In this document: piece after piece, positions 23,901-35,900 of the stretch
Layout of the letters: the number at the start of each line of letters is the position of its first letter
Numbering within the stretch: position 1 is the stretch's first letter
Source of the DNA: Palaemon carinicauda
Taxonomy: Eukaryota > Arthropoda > Malacostraca > Decapoda > Palaemonidae
Length of the DNA: 64,000 nucleotides
Assembly: GCF_036898095.1 (NCBI RefSeq)
Contig: NC_090761.1
Span: forward strand, 42,588,850-42,652,849
Direction of reading: 5' to 3'
Position numbers and translations under genes: made by a program
The notes under the pieces: model-generated
Told to the model about the DNA's origin: nothing
What the model saw: the letters and a program-made list of their open reading frames with translations, nothing else
Database searches by the model: none

Positions 23901-26900
23901 GTTTTTCCTACATAGACTCGGAATAACTTTACCTAGACAGTCACACTTCTACACGTCTCAACACACAGCTTGCGTAGGCTGCGGACCTTGCGTAGCAAGG
24001 TTTAGTGAGGGCAGGGACTCCTTATTTTTGAGTACTAACATACCCAGATAAGGAGACCCCGGGCAAAGCCAAAAGCCAGATTGGCAGGGACGTCCACCCT
24101 TCCTAATGGGTGAGTCACCCCTAATAAATAGCGTGGTTTGTAATTCAGTTACGGAACAAATGACAAATTCGTAGATAATTTGTATTTTTCCTAAAAATAC
24201 AAACCTTAGCTATTTATACAAACTTGCCCGCCATCCCTATCCCCCTTGAAGTCCTACCTCCAAGCAAAGTGACTAAATCACAGGTGTGTGAATGGGAGTG
24301 ATAGCAAGCTACCCCCCCCCCCTCCCAGCGGTGTGGGTAGTTAACCCTCGCTAAATTTTAATGGCTCGTCATTTCAGCTCTGCCGAAACTATAACCCCTA
24401 ATAAATAGCTAAGGTTTGTTTAGTTAGGAAAAATACAAATTATCTATGAATTTGTCATATTTTGCTAATTTTTAATAGAGCATGTTTGAGATATGGTTGA
24501 AGTAATTTCATGATTTTTATTCATGTTTCATTTATGACATTGTTTTTCTTTATGGGGGTGGGTGGGATAAACAACATACAGTATTATACAGTACTAAAAT
24601 TCATTAGTTTTGGAAATAAACTTCAATTTTCATGTCTTCAAAAACTATTGTGATTTGTTTCATACTAAGCTTTGATTGTTGCAGTTGACATTTACTAATA
24701 GGCCTAGTACTGCAGCATATTTCAACCAAGCCCCATGCATTAGAGACCCAGCATAATGCCCTCTTTGATTTGAGAGTCAAATATGTGGATCCAAAGGCTT
24801 TAATTATCATTTGCCCACAGAATAGTTTTTCCACTGCTGGACTTTTATTCTCTCAGTTTACTTAAATGTATTTTTCCATATCTTTATTCTTCCACTATTT
24901 ATCTAGTCTTAATGCATAGCCTATTTCCATCATTCCTTCAGTCTTGATGTGTAGTCTATATTATTTTTTTTTTTTTTTTCAGATTGGCCTCTCCAGAGAG
25001 GCCTAGAGCACCTGTACCAGATCTTCACATTCCCCTTGGTGGTTCAGCCGTTGTGCCAGCAGAATCTCCGCTTGCCAGTCCTGGCGACTCACAGGGATCT
25101 TCGCCTTTGGTAGAACGCCGACCAATGCCACTGTTTATACCAGAAGTAGAGGAAATCCGAATTTCTCCCGTAGTTAGTCGCAAAGGCTACCTCAACGTTT
25201 TGGATGATCGCACTAACTCATGGATTAAAAGATGGGTTGTAAGTACTACTCTGTGTGATGTAATTATTGAAGCTTCCAAAGGGAAGTACTTATTAATTTG
25301 TGTAGTATAATTCCAGCTTTCAAGGTAGATAGGGATAGATCGTTATATGCAATACAGGTACTGTACAATATAGATAGTTTTTTCAAGTCACAAGTGAATG
25401 CTTTGAAATATATATGTAAATGATTTTTTTTTTTTCATAAAATTCTTATTTTCTATTTTTTTTCCCATAAAACTTCTTATTTCTATACTCACAAAGCATT
25501 CATATTGCTTCTTCTCCAGAAGCTCAGTTTAATTGAACTTCACCCATATAATTTAGAAATTTCAAAATTTTCCCATCTTATTTTCCTTCAATAAACCTTC
25601 AATAAACACATGCCCCTATTTAAGGAAGGAACATTCTATCTGTAAGCAGCAAATGACGGATGAGTCTGTGTATCTTCAGTTTTGAAGTTGAAATTATCCC
25701 TTTTATTTTGACACCATGAGGCAGTGGTGAGGAGGGTGGGCATGTATATGAACATCAGAAGTGTATAGAAATTAGAAATTTTATTATTAAAACTTTGTTT
25801 ACAGTATTTCTATGAACCTCTCCGATGTTCATATTGCTGATGCCTACACTTTACTGTAGGTGGGATGTCAGTGGAAAAGAGAGGATAAATTTAGTTAAAA
25901 GCATTATACTGTACCATAGTTTAGATTTTCTAATCTGGTAGACATTACTTTTAACAAACCATCTCAAAATATGTCTTGAAATATGGACTCCAATTTGTTT
26001 TACTAAAACTATTTAAAATACCAGCTGGTAGCTTGTTTGTAAATGGTATTTCTTGATCTAAATGATAATTTTGATTGATAACAAATCAATTATTAAATTA
26101 AAACCTCATTTAATGGAAGATAAGGTAGTTAAAAGTCAACTCAATTAAAAATTAGTAGACCATAGGTTTGCAGCTAATATGGGGTCTAGCTCCTAGCAAT
26201 CTTCATAAGTGAACCATAATTCTTTAAAAAGATGTTTAGCAAAATTCAACTTGGTATAGCATTTAACTGTTGCTAAAACTCTTTCCAAAGAAAAGATTTC
26301 TACAATATTTAGGGAAGTAGTTGCCCTACACATATGTACATTCCCTTCTCAAGCCTTCTATTAGATTTACTATGTCTAATTCTTTGTGAGGTACTCTGAC
26401 TAAATTGCCAATTATGAATGATATTATATTCAAGTAATAAACTATTATGGAACAATGAATAGCAGACACTACACTAGCTGTTACAAGCCTCCTGAGGGAG
26501 AGGTCAGATACAAATGCAATATCACTAAACATAAATAACCAGTGAAGGGTTTTGCTGCATATTTATTATTCTATGAGTGTGCTTTGTCAACTCTTGACTA
26601 GTGGCCTTTGGAGCTGCTCATGGCACAGTGTTTCTGAAGTGTGCCAAGCTTGGGATTGATGTAGACCAATATTTATTTGATTCACAATGGTAGGCTCTGT
26701 CCATGTGACCAAACATTGTTTCTCATCGAACAAAGTTCGGTTAAGGTCTTTATGCTGCGTACAAACGATGACAGTTGAACAGTGAGAGCCTGGTGATGAC
26801 AACAAGAGTGATTGACGTAAGAGTACAGTTTAATGAAAAAATGGAGTCGTACGCCCAAAAATAAAATTCTCTTGTGTATTGTTATTGTTGTGTGTGCTAG

Positions 26901-29900
26901 AAAAAAAGAAAAGAAGAAAGAAATTTGGTGCAAAGAGTGGTTGCAAAGGCAACAAAATTTGGTAAGTTATGTTACATTACTATGGGAATTATAATGTGAA
27001 TTAGAACTAGATTTCATAAACTCCATGAGAACGGATCCAAATACATTTTACAATCTCAAAACTGGAACCTACAATCACCAAACAGGATACTAATTTGAGA
27101 TAATTTTTTGTGCTGAAACCCTATTACAGGCAACATTACTTCATCTGTCAACAGGATGCAACTACAGTACACAGAATTTCAATACACAATACAATAAGGA
27201 TATCCAAGCAGAGTTTTTGTAAAATTTTACCTTAAACTTGCAGAGATCTATGAAGTCCTAAGAAAAGATATTTCTTCAACTTGCTAATTTGCTGCATTTC
27301 ACGTTTATGTTAACTGCGGAGAAGTGCTAGTTTTCGCTTTCCTTCCTCTACAGTAACATAATTATATCAAGGTCCTAAGTTAGTTTAGAAATTGCCGCAA
27401 TTCTTTCATCACAATCTCTCTAAACATCAGCCCTGACATCCAAAGGCTGAAGGGGTGTTATTTACACAACTATCAAGTTTAAAGTTGCCCCTTGAAACTA
27501 ATAAAACTTTGAATTTTTTTAATTTTAAAGTAGGGAATAGAGAAATAGTGTATCATTGGCATTTGTGAAAAAGTAACTTTGTACTTCAGGCAATGACATC
27601 TCCCCAGTCTTAACTAGCAACAAGCAGATCTCTCGTTACTTCGATAATCATATGAAAAACCTATACATACCTTTGCTCCTTGCTTCTACGCTTCTGACGT
27701 CGCTTTAAACAAAGTTCGTCGAACAAAGCTTGTAGCGGGGACAGAGCCTTAGGCAGTATGAAGGAAGGGTTAGGCTTGGCCTGGCTGATTACTGCTTGCT
27801 GTTTTGCACGACTTACGATCTGCCCCCTATTTCCCGTACCTTATCTGTTGACTTTATTTCCCCTGCCCATTCCATTCCCTTTATTTCTCACACCCATGTA
27901 TTGCCTTTATTTACAATACCCTTTCATATACAGTACTAAATTCACTGTAACTCACCCTTGACATTTACCATGACTTGGCAGGACTGTGTTACTTTAGTCT
28001 GTCTGAGTAATTCTTCTTGCCTGAAATGTATCTGGCACATCTAATTGGTTGTGTTGCACAGTCTTTGGGATGTAACAAGCTGCATGATCCACTCTTCTCG
28101 GTAATCAACTGACAAGGCTACCTTTCAAGTTGCAATGACCACGCACAATGGTGGTCCCTGCCAGTAAAATAGTAAATCCACAAAAAAGGTGCTTTTAAAT
28201 TTGAGTAAACCTTCCATATTCCTATTTGGCTTGAGGGGTTTTACTCCTTTTTGAGGGTAACTTTTTTTTAGTACATTTTTTAGTACAGCCCTCCCTCTTC
28301 ATCTGCAGATTTGTTATCTCAGAGTTTACTTGTGATCAATCAAATGGTACTGTTGTCAAAAATTCACTGTGGAACTTTGGGGTGACACACTGGTTATAAT
28401 CTCAATGTCTCACCTCTGCGACCCAGCAGCTTGGAAAATATTTTCATGGACTTATGGGACAACCTAGAGGTTTATGCCTCCCTCATTTAGTTTAATTTGG
28501 GCATTTTACAACTCTGTCTCTCTATGTCTAATGATATCTCTTTAGTCACAAAAGAAATGGTTTACAGAAATTCTTTAGACTCATGGATGTCACGGAGTCT
28601 TCCATAGTTGAACCGGCTTCTGTATCAACCCCACTATAACTGATTTTACAGTAACTGGAACATGTTTCTACCTACATGTGTGAAAGTTATCTAGGAAAGC
28701 CCTAGAGGTTGAAGTTTTCCATAAGAAGCAGTCAAAGCTATCTCCAAGTCCTGAAGAATCACAACTCTTATCATCTGCCAAAAAAAGTGGAACTGGTTCT
28801 GTACTTTGTACAGTGAGAGGGGTATCATTCCAAGTTGCTTTGGTAGAATTTAAAAGATTTTGTGGTAGAATTTAAAAGGTTATGTCAACATTTTGAGTAT
28901 GATGTTATCCCAAAGACAATTAGACCTCATAGGTAAAATCTTTTAGTTTCAGTCTTCCTATAAATCTTTACATCAAGCAATTGGGCTTCTCTTAAGGACC
29001 TTCTAAAACAGCTTTTTCATTATCTAGATGTTTTTCATTATCAAGAAGCTAGGTTGCTAGCTACAGGGATTCATGAGTGCATGGTTAGGGCTACCAGCTG
29101 CCATTAATCATCTTATTTCTTTTTACAAAAGCCCTCTGTACCTGGTATTTTATCCACCTCAACATATACTATATATTTTAGATGATAGCTTTTTGGGTTC
29201 AAACCATGTCGTCCTGATGGAAGGTTCCTACTGGTAGCTTTCTAAGGGATATTTGGCTACAGTGATATTCCCAGAGAATTAACCTTTAGGTCTCCAGAAT
29301 TATAACTCCTGGCGCGAATATCCTTAAAATTTGTCTTAAGTATATTAGCAATCTTCACCCCGAATAGCATTTTCGTTTTGAGGGGGAAAAGTGGTGAAAA
29401 TAGAAGGAGAGCCGTTATCAAGGTTACCCTTCCTCCCGTACTATTACGAGTATCCAGATGGCGCTGTATCCAAAATGGCGCTTACTCCTATTTTTGTAGC
29501 GAATTCGCACGGTGGTTTTCCCTGTTGCTCTAACGTTTGTGTTCGATTATCTGAGGATTATTCATGCAATCTCCAACTTCTTCTGCCTCTGGAAAGTGAG
29601 TATTTATTCTTTACAGTGTATAATTTTTAGCTCCTGCTTCACAGAGAAACTAGAATAATTTTAAGTGTTCGGAGCTTAGCCGATCACCGGAGGCCCCATG
29701 GGCGCTGTCGTTCATGACGCATGTGTTATTTAGTTAGCTGAACGACACTCCCGGTTGTAATAGCATGCATAATTATGAAGCTATTCAATTAAGATTATAC
29801 TAGGAAGTTATATATTATGTCGATCGTATTCTTTAGAGTTTCGGCGATTTAGGTAACCGAACCTCGCCCCACGCTAGACTTCCTAGCCTACGAGCTTCAG

Positions 29901-32900
29901 TTTACTTTCTTACATGATATAGAACAACATTCCTAGTTGTAATAGCATTAATAAATTATGAAGCTATTTTGGCACAATTATACTTGTAAAGATGTACATA
30001 ATTTTGTCTATATTTCCTCTTCCTTATATCGATCGTATACGTTAGAATTTCGGCGATTTAGGTAACCGAATCTCACCTTGCGCTAGGCTACCTAGCCTAT
30101 GCGCTTTAGTATACTTTCATACATGTTCCCAGTTTACCCTCGTATATCATTTTATCAATTCATGCGGAGATAGATATCTCCTAGAATTATTATATAATTC
30201 GATACTCGTCTCCTGTGGAGATTTAAGGGTAATCCTTCCTTCCCTCTGAGTGCTGCCATAAGCGACAACCCTATCTTGGTCCTGCCACAGAGTAGACACT
30301 CCGGCTTGACTAGGCTAGTGTTTTCTGTCTTTTACCCTTGCCGGCGGATGGCCGGCTTTGATTTTTCGACAGAATCTCAGAGTATTTAGTCTTTTGCCGG
30401 CGGCCGAGCAGCAGGGTGAGCAGTCACTCCCTTGCCGGCTTTCAGCTGCCGGCATAGGAGGCTATGCCTCCCTAGGCTGCACTTGAAGTGGTTGTATGAT
30501 GCCGCTACCTTCTCCCCTGCGGTCTAGAAGACTAGTCCTGTTTTCGGCAGACCCTAGGCTGAAGAATAGATATTCTTCTGCCACCATGGATGGTGCCGAT
30601 ACTGAAACAAAGTTTCTCCCCTGTTGGGAGGTGGCGGCAATTCTGCTGCCTCCTACTAACACTGTTTCGGTAGACCCTAGGCTGAAGAATAGATATTCTT
30701 CTGCCGCCTTGAATGGCGCAGATACTGAAACAGAGTTTCTCCCTTGAGTGGTAGTGGCGGCAACCTTGCCGTCTTCTTCCACACTTAATACAGGACCCTT
30801 TCCCTGCCCCGGTCTGTCCTTTAGCGATGGCCTAGCCGTTCCAACCCTGTGGCCGTCGTCCCACAATCTCACCGCTTGCCGGGTAGGTTGTGGTGCCGGC
30901 CGGCCTCCTACATAAGCAGCTGTATAGTCACTCAGTCTTTCCCTTATGTACGCAAGGTTCTGGGAAAGGTTGTGCCGGCTGTGACGGCTGCCGGTGGGAG
31001 ACCCCTTTCTGTCGAGTGTTCTTCAGTCCTCTCTTGGACTGCCATCCACATCCCCGGAGCCGGCAGTGACCAGCAACAGTTTTTGTGGTTGGTTGGAAGC
31101 CTGAATGATACATTTTCCCCTTCCATTTGAACCCTCATTCTGGAGGAAGGCAGTAAGATTAAGTACTTACACCCTTATTATTGTTAACAAACATTTAATA
31201 AGGTAGCCCTTCACTCCATGCTTTCTCTCTCTCTGTGAGCTAGTGCCGCCGGGTACTAACCTAGCCGACGAAAGCCGGCTGGGCCGGTCCTGCCAGGTAC
31301 TAATGTTGCCGACTGGGCTGGTGCCGCCAGGTACTAACCCAGCCGGCGAGAGGCCAGCTGGATCGTGCCGCCAGGTGCTAGCCTAGCCGGCATGTTACAG
31401 TATATGATTATACAGTAGCCAGTATATTTGCAGTATAGGTCATACTGCAGACAGAAAACTATAGTATATATATTATTCAGTAGTTATTTTCCAACATACC
31501 CTATGTACCCTTGCACAGTCTATTGTTGAGACTAATCATATATAGAAAGAAAAGATTTCTTTCAATACACTGATAGCTAATCAGTTAACAATATACCCCA
31601 ATATTAAAGACCTTAAGAAGGGTCAGTGTTAAGATACACTTATCTACCCCTAGGGGTTAGAACCCTTCCCTTGGGTTTCCTGAATAGGAAGACTCTAGGG
31701 CTTTAATTTTGGGGGAGGTCACAGCAATTGGCTGGACATGAAACACACGTATGTGTCTTTCCTAGTTCCTTTCTAGCTTGACTATCCTAAGCTATAATGG
31801 TTAAAATATTAATACTGTAGTAATATTTTACATATTTGTGTATCAGGCGAGATAAACTACCGCATACTCATTTAAATTTCCTCTCTTTACAGGGGGGCCC
31901 TAGTGAAGTGCGAAGTCATCTTCTGCAACGTCAGGAGTAAGGACTTTTGCGGCCACAAAGGGTGCAGGGCTCATGCCCCCTGCACCACCACTAAAGAAGC
32001 TCTACGGTACTGGAACCCCCAAGGCTGCAACATATGCCGGGCCTTGGTTATCGAAGCTTTTGACGACCCCAAGTCAGCGGAGTCAAGGGATGCAGCACGA
32101 GAAAAGCTGCGTAGATGGGTACGTGGGTTCAAGAAGAACTCGACGGGACCGTACCTTCCTAACGAAAGGATGCGCAACTTGCTGTTCCCTAAAGCGGGTA
32201 TTGAAGGTGTCATACCCCAGACACAACCTGAGATATCATGCGTCCAGATTGCCATCGAAACGGAAGTCAGTGATGCATTACAAGGCATGGACATCCATCA
32301 AGAGGAGAGGATGTCTGAAGTGTCCTCGGACACTGAGAAGGATCTTCTCAAGGAATGTCATGAAGAGGAGTCTACATTGACTCCTGAAGAAGATGATGAA
32401 GTTGATTCGGAGTCCTTTCTGTCGGTGCTGGCTCAGGAGTCGTTACCCTCAACATCTTCCGCCCCTCCATCAGATGACATGAGACAGGCGCTGGCCAATA
32501 AATCTTACAGTGCTGAAGGAGAGCATTCGCAAACAAGGCGAAGAAAGGGAAGCAAAACTTGAAAGAGAAATCGCTCGACTCTCCGCCTCCCGTGGGTCTC
32601 ACAAGAGACTCAGAGTTCAAGACCTCCCAACCTGCTCCGAAACTAATCCCTGGAGATATGCGGAGTACATGCCGATCACCAACGGCAAACTCTTTATTTC
32701 GAAGTTGGGAGCCGTCCCTATTGATGACATTCAGTTCTGGCCCAGCTTCAATGCTTACCCAGACTGCTTCATTCGTCTGAAGCTGGAACCAGTATTGAAG
32801 GAAGAGACGGAACCCAAGGAGGTCATAGTATTCGACCATGACATGGCACAGGCTCTTTTGTCAAGCAGCCTGAAGCAGGTGGGCTACACTAATTCTAAGG

Positions 32901-35900
32901 TGTCTGCCCTCAGCAAGAAATATCCTACCTTTCTTGCTCCAGCTTCAATAGCCTTCCCCTTTACATCGAAGGCTCTTAAAGCCATTGTCAAGGCAATAGA
33001 GGCAGGCAAACCTTGTCCTGCACCGGATGAGTGTAGACCTTTGTCGTTAGCCCTGCCTATGGAGGATAAGGATTGGAAGGAAGTCCACCTTATCTTCTCG
33101 GTTGGGAAGTTGGAGGCAGATATCGCTGGACGTCAGTTCAACGAGAATCTCCCAAAGCTGTCAGACTTTCTCTTGCGTAGGGAGCAAGAAACGAAAGAAA
33201 GACTAGCAGCATCTCTATCCCTACAGAATTGTTTGGAGATGACCGAAGTCCTAAAGAGCACCCCAGATATGAACATGGTCATGGCCCCGATGCACAAGGC
33301 CACCTTGGTGAAGAACCTGTACGGCTTTATTAAAGCCAGAGGGGCATGTAGAGAGTTCGTGTTTGCTTCAGCTGCTGTAAAACACAAACCCAGGAAGCTG
33401 ATAGCTACCAATATCTGGGGTAAGGACCTCTTCCCAAATGAAGTGGTCAAGAAGGTAGTTGACAAAGCTGCCACGGAGAATAGAAACCTTCTCCAGAAGT
33501 GGGGCATGTCATCTAAAAGGAAGTCTTTTCCAGATGAGGGTCCCCAGCCTAAGAAGAAGACTAAGAGACCTAGATTACCCTCTCGGCCTGCCAAACAACA
33601 ACATCCCACAGTCACCATGACCGCGGTGCCCCAAGTGGTTGCTCAACCGCAAACCACTTACCAGATGGTACCTCAGCAGCTGGTTGCCCAGTCACCAGCA
33701 TTTAACCCTACATTTGAGAGGCAGACCACTACCTTTCGTCCCAAAGGTAGAGGCTCTAGACGGGGCTCCTCAAAACACCCCTCACAAGGTAAGGGAGGAC
33801 GCGGTCAGGGAGGTAAATCCTCCGGAAAACAGAAGCAATGAGATGCTTCAGGTAGGAGGGAGGCTCCAACAATTTCAGGATCGTTGGACCTTCAATCCTT
33901 GGGCCCACAGCCTAATCAAGAACGGACTTGGATGAAGCTGGAGCGAGGCTCCACTATCATTTCCTCAATTCTTCCAACACTCCACCCCCTTACTGGAAGA
34001 ACATACCCTAGAACTATTGAGCAAATGGGTAATAAGGAGGGCAAAGTCCATTAAATTCTAGGGAAGGCTGTTTTGTGTTCCCAAGAAAGACTCAGACAAA
34101 CTCAGTCATTCTGGACTTGTCGCCACTCAACAAGTTCATCGAGAACAACAAGTTCAGGATGTTAACCCTTTAACACACAAGGACCCTGTTGCCAAAAGGG
34201 GAGTACACAGTCTCGATAGACCTGGCAGATGCTTACTGGCATATTCCAGCAACTGCCCCCTCTCCTCCTACCTAGGATTCAGGCTACAGAAGAAGTACGT
34301 CTTCAGAGCCATACCCTTCGGACTAAACATAGCCCCAAGGATCTTCACGAAACTTGCAGACACAGTCGTTCAACAACTACGCCTAGGAGGCGTTCAGGTA
34401 GCAGCGTACCTGTACAACTGGCTGGTGTGGGCAGCATCCAGGACGGCTTGTCTGCAAGCATCCAAGAAAGTGATCCAATTCCTGGAACATCTGGGATTCA
34501 AGATCAACACCAAGAAGTCTCGACTTTCTCCAGCTCAGGAGTTTCAATGGCAGGGAATCCATTGGAATTTGAAATCACACCGTCTCTCCATTCCCCCAGG
34601 GAAGAGGAGAGAAATTGCAGGATCTGTCAAGCGACTACTGAAATCCGACAGGATCTCAAGACGCCAACAGGAAAGAGTACTGGGCTCTCTCCAGTTTGCA
34701 GCAGTGACAGACCCAGTGCTAAAAGCACAACTAAAAGATGCGTCAGGAGTCTGGAGAAGATACGCATCAAACGCTCCAAGAGATCAAAGACCAATACCGA
34801 CCTTACTATGATCACTTCTCAAGCCATGGTTGAAGGCCAAGAACCTAAAGAGGACTGTGACCATCCACACGGATGCCTCGATGGAGGGATGGGGAGGTCA
34901 CTTCCATCAACGGAAAGTCCAAGGGACTGGGTCTTCTCTATTGAAGACCTTTCACATCAACATTTTGGAGGCCATGGCAGTCCTTTTGACGTTAAAGAAA
35001 CTGAACCGTCAAGGCTCGAGATCGCCCCCAGATCAACCAAGTGATAGTGGCCATCTTCCGACTGGCGGAAAAGAAGAGATGGCATTTGTCAGCAGTTCAC
35101 CTTCAAGGGTTCTGCAATGTGAAAGCGGATGCTCTATCCAGGTTCTGGCCGATAGAGTCAGAATGGTCCCTAGACGCAGACTCATTCTCCTTCATCTTGC
35201 ATTAAGTCCCGGAACTGCAGATTGACCTCTTCACGACGAGCAACAACAAGAAACTACCTAGATATGTAGCCCCATACGAGGACCCTCTAGCGGAGGCGAC
35301 GGACGCCATGCCCCTCGATTGGAACAGATGTAATCGGATTTACCTGTTCCCTCCGACCAATCTCCTAATGAAGGTCCTCAACAGGCTGAGATCCTTTCGG
35401 GGAACGGCAGCTGTAGTGGCTCCTAAGTGGCCAAAGAGCAACTGGTTCCCTCTGGTAATGGAACTGAAGCTGAGGCTGGTCCCTCTTCCGGAACCAGCAC
35501 TATCTCAACAGGTCCAGAAGTCGACTGTCTTCGCTTCATCATAGAGAACACAAAACCTTCATCTCATGATTTTCTCTCCTTAGCGGTAAAGAAAAGATTT
35601 GGGAACTCAAAAGGCAGTATAGACTTCTTAGAAGAATACAAGTCTAAGTGAACTAGGAGACAATATGAATCGTCTTGGAAAAAGTGGGTTGCTTTCGTCA
35701 AAGCAAAAGGACCAAAAGAAATCTCAATGGACTTTTGTCTGTCCTTTATACATCTTCATAGACAAGGTCTGGCAGCCAACACAATAACTACATGTAAGTC
35801 GGCTCTGACTAGACCTCTGCTATACCCCTTCCAAGTAGACCTATCGAATGAAATCTTTAACAAGACCCCTAAGGCATGTGCTAGACTCAGGCCTGCAGCC

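Larger units (their letters stand above)
15678..24461 (+). mobile_element. DIRS-like retrotransposon A, B/D-family chimera
   Basis: The left 3.9 kb (15678 to about 19570) is closely similar to element B: ITR, 5' leader and Gag N-terminal half. From about 19571 it is related instead to element D: a GC-rich Gag repeat tract, RT, RNase H, YR, conserved 3' tail, ICR (24118-24217) and right ITR (24260-24461). The two ends therefore belong to different families, and no second ITR occurs at the switch. The whole element is sense to unc-104 in intron 3 and full of stops. Recombination or template switching is a better fit than nested insertion. Confidence 0.8.

Noticed and set aside
15678..24461. Element A as a D element nested in a B element
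   Set aside because: A nested copy should bring its own left ITR and leave B sequence on both sides. Neither is present.
26326..26933. Minus-strand frames of 68-83 residues
   Set aside because: Overlapping frames with low-complexity hydrophobic content in AT-rich intron sequence. No support as a gene.
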